This document shows, in pieces, positions 1 to 11,357 of a stretch of DNA of 64,000 bases. The notes under the pieces are model-generated. The model was given only the letters and a program-made list of their open reading frames with translations. It was not told the origin of the DNA and made no database searches. The stretch spans positions 7,446,501 through 7,510,500 of the forward strand of contig NC_079377.1 of NCBI RefSeq assembly GCF_021018895.1, given 5' to 3'. The translations under genes and the position numbers were made by a program. This DNA is from Seriola aureovittata. Taxonomy: Eukaryota > Chordata > Actinopteri > Carangiformes > Carangidae. Within the stretch, counting starts at the first letter, position 1. Each line of letters starts with the position of its first letter.

Positions 1-9
1 TTGTGCATG

Positions 10-40
10 TGGTGGTGGTGGTGGTGGTGGTGATGGTGGG
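10..40 (+). repeat. TGG trinucleotide repeat
   Basis: A short TGG tract with one TGA interruption lies at the window edge; no exon context is seen. Confidence 0.85.
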
Positions 41-601
41 GAGGGGGCTAAAATTCTATTAAAGAGATTAAATTGTTTCTATAGCCAAGTGAAGCATCAA
101 AGGCCAACCAAATTGCAGCCCTTACTTGAGTGGGTTTCGCTAAAGTCACTTATTTGTCCATTTCATCATGCTAATGGCAGAAGCCATCATCCCATTATAG
201 CTCCACAGCTGAGCGAGGTTAAACAAATGCAGTTTGTTTGAGGTCACACAATCTCCAAGTCAGGTCTCACTGCTCTCCCCCTGTACATCACAACAAATCA
301 TCATCTTGTCTATAACTACTCTATATAAGCAACCCCCTGAACCCTGCTGCATTAACCACCTCTTCACTCACTGGCACTCAAGACATAATCATTCTCTTTT
401 CAGTCTTTTGTTCTCTACTCTTATTGAAAATTCCTTCCCATGTAGCAGTCCCTTATTGAACTAAAATCGAACTAACTTCTTGGTCAACCTAAAATCTATT
501 TGTTCTTCTGGGGAATTGGTAACACAGTATGACATGTCAAACATCTAACTGAATACTCTCAATGAATAAAGCATTGCTACCTTAATAACAGTGTTAAATG
601 A

Positions 602-1120
602 TCAACGGATGAAATAAAATCCTATATTATACAGTACCTTCTGTAATACAATGAACAGTGTTGATATCAGTTTGTCATAAATGAGCCCAAATGGGTTGTG
701 GTTTTGGAGTTCATTAGTACTCATTGTCTGCATGGTAGCTACATTAAACACTGACTTGTAAGCTGTAACACCTGTCAAAAAAATAACTCCATCATGCCTA
801 ATGGAATCCCATCTCCCAGACATTTCACATACAGCTTACCGTTCATCATAGCCAAGAGGACCTCGCCTCACTTTCATTACTATTCCACTGAACGGAGGTC
901 TTTGTCTATAATGAGTTCACACTCCCTAAGCCTTACAGTAACCACACAATCACTTGTGTCAACAAAAGGGAAATCCATTTCATCAGGATGTCCAGTCAGT
1001 GCTTCATTACCATACACAAGGGCAACAACTGTGCAGCCACGAAGCCTCAAAGAGTACATTTGTCAGTCAGTATGTTTGCCAAGAGTATTTTCATTATGAC
1101 TGCACAATAGATAAAGGATG
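602..1120 (-). pseudogene. Possible decayed coding fragment, family unknown
   Basis: On the minus strand, protein-like frames follow one another with frame changes and stops: MKILLANILTDKCTL, then RLRGCTVVALVYGNEALTGH running to DKDLRSVE and a stop, then SGRWDSIRHDGVIFLTGV running to LISTLFIVLQK. Their composition looks protein-like, but I recognise no family. It could be a retropseudogene, a transposon gene remnant, or chance. Confidence 0.3.
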
Positions 1121-1794
1121 CTCAATTAAAACATAATCACAGGTCAGTTCATCACTATGACATATTGCATCACACCAGTTCTCCAACACCACAACATACT
1201 ACTACAGATTGCAGTCACACAGGGAAGGTTAGGGTACTGTTATGTTTGTGTAACTTATTGTGTCTTGTGAAGATTCACATTACTTCCAGAAATTAAGATC
1301 AAGAATCGTTTAGTTGTATACGTACTCATGTACATATAAAAACCACTAACTGTCAGCATGTTTTCCTTGGGACAATCTAACTTCTATTAAGGAGCCTTCA
1401 GCAGCACTGTTCTTTAAGGTCAGGACCATTACCACAGAGAGCTTTTTGTCACTGTCAACAAGCTGACAGTTTCCCAAAAAGAATTACAACAAATTTCCTT
1501 CTCACATTTATTATATTTTGCAAGGTTTCAAAAGTTATGTTGTTTTGAATTTATACCATCTTTTTTCAATCTAGGAAAGGCTGCTGTTGTTATGAACCAG
1601 GTTCATTACAGAAGATGGAAAAGGTCTTAGGGTGATTTTCTAAAAAATGTGTATGTTTTCTGGTTTGGTACTGCAAGTGTTTCTATAAAACATAATTTGG
1701 GAATCAAAAGTCTAATATAATAAGAGTCTATCAACATTATATCTGCTGCATGACATTATATTATGCAGCAATTAGCTTAATTTGAACAGTACAT

Positions 1795-1796
<2 letters not shown>

Positions 1797-1855
<59 letters not shown>
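1797..1855 (+). repeat. CA microsatellite
   Basis: An uninterrupted AC dinucleotide tract of 59 nt in MACROD2 intron 3. Confidence 0.95.
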
Positions 1856-1857
<2 letters not shown>

Positions 1858-3922
1858 ACCTGGAAGAAGCTCAAATAGATTCTGGCTTTGGAGCGGACAT
1901 TAACCTGGAAGCTCAATGATCCCAATTACTACAACATCGACACCCCTCCCTCCCTGAAGCCAGCTAAGAAATATTCTCGTGTTAAACTCTTTCTTTAAAT
2001 ATAGAAAATACTCAGAGAAAAGGTGCTCTCTTGTTAACTGAATATTGTTGAGATTTATGGGACAGATTAATTTTGGCATGATTCTTCCCAGTTAACCACA
2101 TCAACTTAAGGCCTCTGAGCATCATGATTATTGTTAAACACACACACAAAATGTCACTCTCTTCAAAATTATTTGAGAGAAATATAAGTTTAGAAGTGAA
2201 ATGGCATCTCCTCTTAGTGTGTATTCCCCAATTGCCTAGTTAGAGGCAAACCTTCGCCTTAGAAGGACTTATGAATACGCTTCTGGAAATATAACAGCAC
2301 CATATTCCTCTGAGAATTACTCTTAAATAAAACTTTTAAAACTAGGAGAGAAACATCAGTTATTTTAAAATGCATTCAAAATGGCCAGTTGAGAGATACT
2401 TTTATGAACATAGCCCCTGGTTCCTCAGCTTTGAGACAAACTTGAACATGCTCACAAATATTGAATGAACTGCCCTGGGTTATAGGAATTGTATTCTCAT
2501 TTAAAGCTACTCAGCAAACATCACAGTCTTTCATTTCAGTAGCTTAGAGGTCTTCTTATATGGGGTGACTTTTGTGTTTAGCAAACAGGAAACTAGTGGG
2601 GAGGACATAATTTCATATCTCCATAAAGCACTGACGTTCTAGGTGAAAAGACTTTGCTGCACTGGATTATTTCATTTCTGCTTCAACACAACTTCATGTT
2701 CCAGAAGTATGAATTTATTTTAACCACTGCATCCCCTCTGAAGAAATGGGTACTGTGAAGCTAAAGCATAAAATTATCAAATGGAGTGTCTGGTGAAAGA
2801 AAATTACATCCTTCAAATAAAAGGCCCTTGCCAAAATGTGTGCTTTATATTCCTTTACTTACTTGTAACATTATGTTGCTCATTACTTGCATCATTACCA
2901 TTACCTAGCCATTATACATAGGAAACCATTATAGAAAACCTTGCCACTGCAGGCTTGTAACCGAGTAGCTCATCAGTATTTCTGCTAAGGTGCACACTTT
3001 TCCAGGTTCTCTGTGTACATGGCTTGCATTTGTTTGTTTCCACAAAGGTTTACAATATTTGGTGGACTGGAGATAAACTGAGACAAACTGAAAAATGAGG
3101 GAAATGAAGGAACGGGAGAAAACATTGGAGGAAACAGACGCAGGGCAAATGGTGTTCAAAGTGGGTTGTGTTGAAGACTAGTGAATCGCCTGCTGACGAC
3201 CATGCAGAATACACTGCCTGGGGACTGTGCAGAGATACAGTCAGCAGTCAAGGGTTGATTTCTCCAACCTTCTCCTTTCCCCCCGTGCTTCACTCTGTTA
3301 GTAAAGGGCTAGTCTCAACCAGCATCTCCCCACATTCTCTTACAGATAAAAGAGCTCACTCCCCATTTTGCGCATACAACTACACAACAGCATCTCCACA
3401 TCTTCAGCTAAAACTGAAGGACAAAGCACTTCTTCTATGCTAATAATACCGTAACATCTGAAACGTTGTACTGAGCTCCAAAATCAGCATGTGTTTCTTT
3501 TAAACTGTTTAATTTTGTTCCAAAAACAGCACAATATTTTTCAGACATTTTTCTAAGCTACTTGAGAGGCAGATGCTGACAATCTATAAGATGCCTTGGA
3601 ATTTTCAGTTGTCACCGCAAACAGCTCTAAAGAAACATCTGTGAAGAGGAGGCAGAAAAAAGGAATTTATCCATCTGAAATGCAGAACCAGCTCAGTCAT
3701 CCCACTTCTCAAACGTACTCCGCTATCAGAGATGTCAGTGATACTTAGGTGGAGCCACAGTGCCCCCTACAGGTCAATAGATAAACAAGACTTATGAGCA
3801 TTGGATCTGTTCATCTGATGCTCTGCCTATGTTACCTGGTAAATGAAAGCTTTACCTGCTTTATACTGCTACAAAAAGTTTTATTCATCAGCTTGAGAGG
3901 ATCATACCCTTACCACCCTTAC

Positions 3923-3950
3923 CACACACACACACACACACAGACACACA

Positions 3951-4005
<55 letters not shown>
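3923..4005 (+). repeat. CA microsatellite with GACA interruptions
   Basis: An AC tract of about 83 nt, interrupted twice by AGAC near 3942-3952. Confidence 0.95.
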
Positions 4006-4007
<2 letters not shown>

Positions 4008-4019
4008 TCTCATACTGTA

Positions 4020-4140
4020 TGCATGGTCACACTGACCTTGACCTTTGACCACCAAATTCTAATCAATTCATCCTTGAGTCTAAGTGAATGTTTGTGAGAT
4101 ATCAGGTTCACAAGAATCGGATGGATGGCCAACCCGAAAA
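4020..4140 (-). repeat. Partial copy of the same percomorph repeat, inverted
   Basis: The sequence TGACCTTGACCTTTGACC followed by TTCATCCTTGAGTC is the reverse complement of the core of the 33285-33600 repeat. It directly follows a CA microsatellite. Confidence 0.6.
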
Positions 4141-5263
4141 GATAACACTACCAACTATTTGTTTTAACATCTAATTTTTCTTTTGATGTTTTATAAGTGA
4201 CGTCTACAGTTTTTATTGTTATCAAAGGTCATCAACTTGTATGAGACAAAAGAAAAGAGAAACAGAAGGTGGTGAAAGACTCTTTCCAAATGTTCCCATT
4301 TACCCTCTCAATTACTCACAGGCCTGATGGATGGGATCTGGCGTGTGTGCAGCATAAGGCAGAGTGTTTTGAAATGTTTCTTTCGGACAAGGAGGGGGCG
4401 GCGGAACAGAGATGAGAGGAAGGGGCCAGGAAAAAAAACAGGGATGCAAACAGCGACTTTCTGACCTTGACAACAATGGCTTAAGTTCTCTGCCGACTGG
4501 GGAGACGAGTGAGGACCTGACCTGAATGACAGGCCTCTTCATTAGCAATGGCACCTCTCTCCAAAAACACAGAGTCAGTTTCACGGCATAAACACCACTT
4601 TGTGTGGGTGTGTGCGGCGTTTACGTTTTCTAGTGTGAGTGTTGGAAAGAGAGCGAGGGTGTCGGCTGGGTCACAAAATGCGTGACCGTGAAGGAAGAGG
4701 AGGCTCATTCTCCAAAACACTCAATATGGTCATAGACCATTAGCAGTGCAAGCAATGGGAGATATTTTTGTAAGTGCCAGCCGGATACACACTGACAGCA
4801 AAGACTCCCATGATTACTTTCCATTAGCCACACCTCGTGAAAAATTATTTCTATTTGGTCATGTTGGCACTATGTAGGCCAAGGAGATTAGGTAAACAAC
4901 TTTGACGTTGACCAAACACTGATGGAGGCTGCAAGGCTGCTCACAATCTGGACACTGGAAGGGGAGAAATCGAGCTGAAATCAGTAGAAGGGGAAGCTCT
5001 CCAGCTGGTTTGTCAACTCAGTTCACATTTACACCCTGATGGCAGGGAAAACTCTGTCCTTGTGCTGTATCTCTCTCAGAGCTGATACGATTAACTGGAC
5101 CTTTTAGTGCAGGACCCAATGCAACACACTCACCGGAGTCATTTCACTGTTCAACAGAGCAGTAAGTTCTCTCAGCCAGGGGCATTGATTTTCATTCTTG
5201 GTGTGACAGAGCAACAATCACAAGTTTGCTCAAGAAGTTACCAGTCCTCTGTCATGGTTTCTA

Positions 5264-5271
<8 letters not shown>

Positions 5272-5314
<43 letters not shown>
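5272..5314 (+). repeat. GT microsatellite
   Basis: An uninterrupted GT tract of about 43 nt in MACROD2 intron 3. Confidence 0.95.
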
Positions 5315-5317
<3 letters not shown>

Positions 5318-8300
5318 CTTGCATGTATACACAACTGGCAGCAGAGAGAAAGAGAGAACAGAGAGAAAGTGAGAGCCCCTGAATTGCAGTCATATTACTG
5401 GGAGCATGGCTGCATCACTCAGGGAGGTTATGGCACAGGGTGTGAATCTGCAGCGACATATAGATCCATCGAGCCAGACTCTCCAGGGGCTGAGTGTGTT
5501 GTGCAGCACATCCATGGCCTGACAGAAAATCTAATGAAGAGCCAATGCTGACAAGATCCCCAAACAGTAGGAAGCAAAACCAAAAGCCATAGGGTTTATC
5601 AATCACTAAGGGAAATGAAGAAGTATAAAGTAAATTTAAAATTTTTTTTTTCTTTTATATGTCATGACAGAGGCAGGTGTTCACCCGTATGGCCTTTTAT
5701 TGAGACAACCTATTCAGTAATAATTAGATAATCTCCCCGTTTCTTAACAGCAATGTAGTGTCCTAAAAACATTTTAGACTGATGCAGTAAAATAAGGATT
5801 TGGACAGCAAATCAATTTCACAAGAGAGTATCGGTTTCACAAAGTAGAAAAGGAGAATATGTTGTCATATATTACAACTAGACCTTTAAAAGTACTCTAA
5901 AGTTGGGAAGAGTGACAAAGAAAAGTCTGTCTTTTAGCGTCTGTCTATAGACCAAGAGCTCAGCACGAGAATAAAAATGCCATATCTACTTTTCATTCTG
6001 AAAAGCCTTCTGCATTGCAAGCTAAAATATTACCAGAGCACTCAGAGAGTCATTCCCTAATAAATAAGGCAATGCTCTCCATTAAGGCTTGTGACCACAG
6101 AACCACATAATATTCTCTGGACATTACACACCATTATCCCACACTGTTGCTGCCACAACTACTGAGATTTTCAATAAGCGAGTGAGGATGAACCAGAACC
6201 ACCTTGTACTTCCCTTAAAAGAAAGTAACCTTCAGAGATGCTTACATGTACCATTTTTCCATTTGTTCATCTTATTCAAGTCTTATTTCAAACAACATGA
6301 CAACAAATTCAATGTCATGTTCTGGTTTCATTTACACAAGTTATTAAACAGCATAGCATGAAGATTTAGAAGCCAATTTTGTTTCCTTTAACCCACATTA
6401 CACGAGGCTAATAAATTGGTCATGATTTAATATTGAATATTATGACTGACATTACCCAGAAACATAATAAACATTTGTGTGTCTACATGTTACTTTGCTC
6501 TGACCACAGAATAATGTATTCTAATCAGTGTTTACTAGACCAGGGCATATAGCCTTCTGTCCTGTACATTATGCATGAATGACTATGAAGGTAAACAATG
6601 CTGCCTGTGTGCCAAGAAACCCTGCAGGCAAATACTGTTTTAATTGACTGCATATCAGAAAACTTATAAAAGTCAGTCTGTACTGAATCATGTTATTCTG
6701 CCCTCCAAGGGTCAACGCTCTCATCACAACTGTGATGACTGCAGTACGAGTGACCCCATACAACTGAATACCAATTTCCTCTCTCACACTCAACTCCCCT
6801 TCAGGTTCTTTATAGTGTTCATAACCAGATTCCCTGTGCACACTAAATTGGCTCCTGTAAAAAATGATCTAATACAGAAAGATGGGAAAGGTTTACAGCA
6901 GGTAATGGATTAGGAGTCAACCCCTCTGCATAATTACCACAGTCATCATGATAAGAGAAGTCCTCTCCACTTCTCACTGCTATCTTTATGACCTCATTCT
7001 GATCTGAAAGGGATGGTGACACTCGCATGAACTCCACGCACAAAGACAAAGTGAAAAATGGAAGACATTATCTTGTGTTTGCCATGCAAAAGCAACAGTA
7101 ATGACATACATAAAATTTAAAACCTAGTTTGAGTGTCCTTTCAACTTTTAGTGAACCCTGCAGAAAAATATCTTGATTAACAGTGATAGTCTGCTCTTTC
7201 CATGTATCATTGTCCGATACCAATTCAATGATACCTGCTAAAGACATGGGCTACTAGAGTCTATGAATTAGCAATGAGGGAAAATGCTGGGTATTTGTAA
7301 AGGTTACAGAACAGCACAGTATTATACAAAAGAGAAAAATGCACCTTGTAATAAATATCTTGGCAGAAAGTCTTCCATACTTAGGAAATCAATAACCAGG
7401 ACAAAAGAGTTGCTGTTTTCCTGTTGCTTTCATCCTTTAAAAACAGTAGGAAGACAGAGAGCATGAGTAGGGTGGGTCTAACATTTTATGCAGAGCGGCG
7501 GCAGACGATTACAGGCTCGTTCAAAACAGTAGGCTGAATCAGACCATCTGCTGGCGCTGGATGCAGCCACCAAAGCCACCTTCTTGTGAAATGGCCATCC
7601 TGCCCTCTACCCCTGCAGCTTACTGATTGTCACCACAGCCCCTCCTGTCCTGCTCTCTCCAGGCTTTCACTCAGGTGACAGTTTGAGCACCTCCTCTCCA
7701 ACCTCCAGCCAAACAGAATTAAGGAAGAATTAAAAACTCAATGAGCCTAATAATTAAACTTTAATGGAGGACATAAAGCAACTTGACATCCTCTAAAAGC
7801 TATAGGCAGCCACCAGAACAGCAGTACTGATCTGGCCCTAAAATTAAGGACATTTTTCCTTTGAAACCTGTGCTGTCACAGAAAACCCCTGTTGTGAACA
7901 TTTTCAATGCGTGTTTGTTATGGGATAAAATAAAATAAATGAATAAAAAAAATATGTCAGCTACAAACAGAAGCAACGCAGATTTTCTTATTACCTAAAG
8001 AGGTGACATTTTGTAGTCGATGCTCACTCCAATGAGCTAAACTAAGTGCATCTGGAAAACAATAATGCTAATGCAGTAAGCTATGTAATAATACATCGTG
8101 ACAAAAATTTCGATATTCTGTCTCACATTGAAGTATCACTATTATATCCATATATTGAATTACCTTGTTCAACAGCAGGACCAAACAGGCTAAACCAGTG
8201 CTAACTGCCAGTAGGTAAGCCAGCACAGGATTATACTGGCAACCTGCTCCTGTGGTTGTTATTCAATTCATGTCCACTGAACACATGCAGGGTACAATAT

Positions 8301-9399
8301 ATGTAAAAAGCGGAAAAGAGTCCTTCATTTCCATACATTTAACATGCCAACCTTCACATTTACCTGCAATATGCATGATTAGTATGCCTGCAGTTCATGT
8401 TGGACTCGTGAGAAAAGGCATTCTGACAGTTTATTAAGCTCAGAACTAATGCTTTCACAGTGCTAAAAAAAAGTCCCACACTTCATACACAGCAGTCCCC
8501 TGGTGCCAGGCGTAAATGAAAAACAGCATGAGAAAATGGAAGTACTGCAGGCTAGAGATTGGAAACAGTGAATAGATGAAAAGAAAGAAGTTGAACAAAC
8601 TATCCAAAGATCTTATCTGTGTACGTTGCTCAACATCCGCAATGTTTGTTCACATGCAGCTCACAACTGTGTTAGTCACTAAAACTTGGACAAGAGCCAC
8701 TACAGCCAGAGCATGCCAATTTAACAAATAGTTAAGAGCAATGTTTGTAACCATAATTCATGTAACATAGTGCCATATTCTAAAATCAAAGGTTTTGTTA
8801 CCATTGACCCAAAAAAACATGGCCTGGATTATTCCATTCACATCACAACTTCATATTCACAACATACTACTGCTGTTGAACAGAGCTGTCACACTGTAAC
8901 ACTGGGCAACAAAGTCTATTACTATATGTTCTTATCAGTCCAACCACAAAGACAACTATTCCTGCAGTATGAATAGAGAAGCAGTGCTGAGATTTTCTGA
9001 AAATTATAAAAGGCTTCAGCAGTTCTTTCAACCTTTGAGACCCTCTGACAGCCTGCTAAACAGAACGAATTGCCTCGTGGCTAATATGTAGCTCAATCAC
9101 AGCCTGGATGTCTGGCAGCCTTAACTCCTTAAGTAAACTGCCTGCATGTGCTACAATAGTATTCAATAGTTTAAAACAAAAACCTGCAATGTTCCCTCCC
9201 GAACCTCATTTCCATTCTCATACGCCCAATTTCTATAGTCACTTAATAGAAACACTGCTCACCTTACCCACTGCGCCTTAACCTTGATTTGTATAAAATA
9301 TTGTCTGACAAGGACCTCATATATTTTTGGAATAAAATTGTGGAAAAGTGCAATTAAAGAGGGTTTCATGCTTTTCAGTCTATACTATACTAGGAACAG

Positions 9400-10184
9400 A
9401 CACTATAACACCAGGGAGAAACTTCCAGAAGGACAACCATCACTGCAACACCACTGATCTGGCCTTTGTGGCAAAGTGGCTGGAAGGAGTCAAAGTTTGC
9501 AAAAAGGCACCTAAAGGAGATTATCTGGTCTGATGAAACCAAGATAGAATTGCCTGGCTTCAAGTTTTGACAAAACCAGACACTGAATTGGATGTCCCTC
9601 TGAAAGTTTCTCAAATCTTCACATGGGATCTCAGGAGCTCAGCCAGAGTGACCATCAGGTTCTTGGTCACCTCTCCCCTGACTATTCAGTTCGGCCGGGT
9701 GGCTGACTCTAGGAAGAGTCCTGGTTGTTCCAAAGTCCCCAATGCTGCAGACATTTTTTGTAGTGCCAGATCTGTGCCTCAACACAATCCTTTCTCTGCT
9801 CTGCAGGCAGTTCCTTTGACCTCATGTCTTGTTCAGCTGTGATACCTTATATAAACAGGTGTGTGCCTTTAAGAAATCATATCCAATCAGCTCAATTTAT
9901 CACATGTCCAATCAAGGTGCAGAAACATCTCAAAGATAAATGAGAGAGAAATGGGAGGCACCTGAGCCAAATGTAAATAAACTGTCATAGCAGAGTGTCT
10001 AAATACGTGATATTTCAGTTCTTCTTTTTAAATAAATTTGCAAATGTTTTCACTTTTTCTTTATGGGACATTGAGTATAGATTGAGGAGGATAAAATTAA
10101 TATTTTTGATTTTAGCATAAGGCTGCAACATAACAAAATGTGAAAAAACTGTAGGGGTCTGAATACTTTGCGAATGCACTCTAT
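9400..10184. mobile_element. Rearranged Tc1/mariner relic
   Basis: From about 9600 to 10184 this matches the copy at 12285-13599 in the same orientation (shared AGGAAGAGTCCTGGTTGTTCC and the end TIR with CATAACAAAATGTGAAAAA). From about 9415 to 9560 the transposase segment (WSDETKIEL) reads on the plus strand, opposite to the rest. The left boundary is approximate. Confidence 0.75.
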
Positions 10185-11243
10185 AGAGCATGCATACAAC
10201 AATACATTTCAGACATGTAGCAGTTATCAGAAAACTCAGTGCAAACAACAAACTACTTAAAACTGCATAATAACTGCTACAAGTGTTTCATTTATAAAAA
10301 GGTCAAAATGTTGATATAGTGAAACAATTGTCATGACATTTAGGTGTGTTTCAGGTGTCTGTTAAGTGTACTACACCACATTTGTCTTTTTCATGATGCT
10401 GATGATGATTCAGAATGTCATGTCACCCTGTCCTCAGCAGGATGGGTATTTACATAATAGATTAAATTCATTAGCCTTATCCAACAGAGCAGGCTGTTTT
10501 TCACATCTATTAATCTTGCATAAATTACAGAGCTTTAATTCCACACCAGATGCACACTGCCTCAGTGGCAGTGTGTATTTGTGTGTTTAAAAATACTGCA
10601 TGGTGAAGGAAAAGTTGTGAAGCACTTGCAGAAAGCAGAGGTATAATATACTGCTACCATGCAGCTATGGTGTGGGATTGTCAACTCTATACATTAGCTG
10701 CAAAATGGTCCTGGGCATCAGCTGCAGAAGCAACAGGTGAAGAAATCTTTTAGCACCTCTGACTATGTGTGTAGGTTGTGCAGACTGCAGAAAATTACAT
10801 AACAGTAGCACAAATCTCTGAAAAAGGCATTTCTGCTAACCCTCTCTGCTTCTACATCCTCTCTTTTTCTCACAACATATCTTTACCAAGTTTTCCCTAA
10901 CAGCAGCATTGGATATATGACCACTGATCATTATAGCACAAGCAGGCCACATTATTGACAAATGAGATTAATAGAACTGTAAACCAAATCAAAATGAATT
11001 TACCCATCAACCTTGTGTTTCACTGACACAAGGTAGCAGAAAGAGCTGGAACTGCAAACAACTTTAAAAGATAGGCAAGAAGAATTTCAGAACATAATCT
11101 GAATATTCACTGGATTTCAGTCAATGAGCAGTCTTTCTGAATCTTAACAGTAGAGGGCAGCCAAGTACAATTTAATAGCAGAGCTGCATGGAAGCAGCAA
11201 ACACATCCAACAGCTCCCAAAGGTTAAAGAACAGAATTCTTAC

Positions 11244-11357
11244 CAGCATTGACTATGGCATCCACCTCCAAGACAGTAATATCTCCTTTGTAGAGAGCCA
11301 CTTTATCACTCAGCCCACCTCCACCTGTCAGCTCCTGCCCTTCCTCATTGTCATTCA
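11244..11357 (-). CDS. macrod2: MACROD2 coding exon 3 (macrodomain start)
   Basis: The exon is 114 bp, with a CTTTTTCAG acceptor and a GTAAGA donor, phase 1 at both ends. It encodes VNDNEEGQELTGGGGLSD and then KVALYKGDITVLEVDAIVNA. The Gly/acidic linker is variable; the GDIT and VDAIVNA motifs are the diagnostic part. Confidence 0.93.

Larger units (their letters stand above)
1..11243 (-). other. MACROD2 intron 3 (partial, non-coding)
   Basis: This is the DNA downstream of MACROD2 exon 3 on the minus strand. I searched for the next expected exon (Gly-rich loop NASLLGGGGVDG-like) and did not see it. The stretch holds microsatellites, one copy of a percomorph repeat, a rearranged Tc1 relic (9.4-10.2 kb), a possible decayed coding fragment (0.6-1.1 kb) and GC-rich islands at 4.3-4.75 kb and 7.48-7.72 kb. 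The remaining ORFs are short and look random. Confidence 0.7.

Noticed and set aside
1..11243. MACROD2 exon 4 (Gly-rich ADP-ribose loop)
   Set aside because: Searched for on the minus strand and not found; it probably lies beyond the window because the introns are very long.
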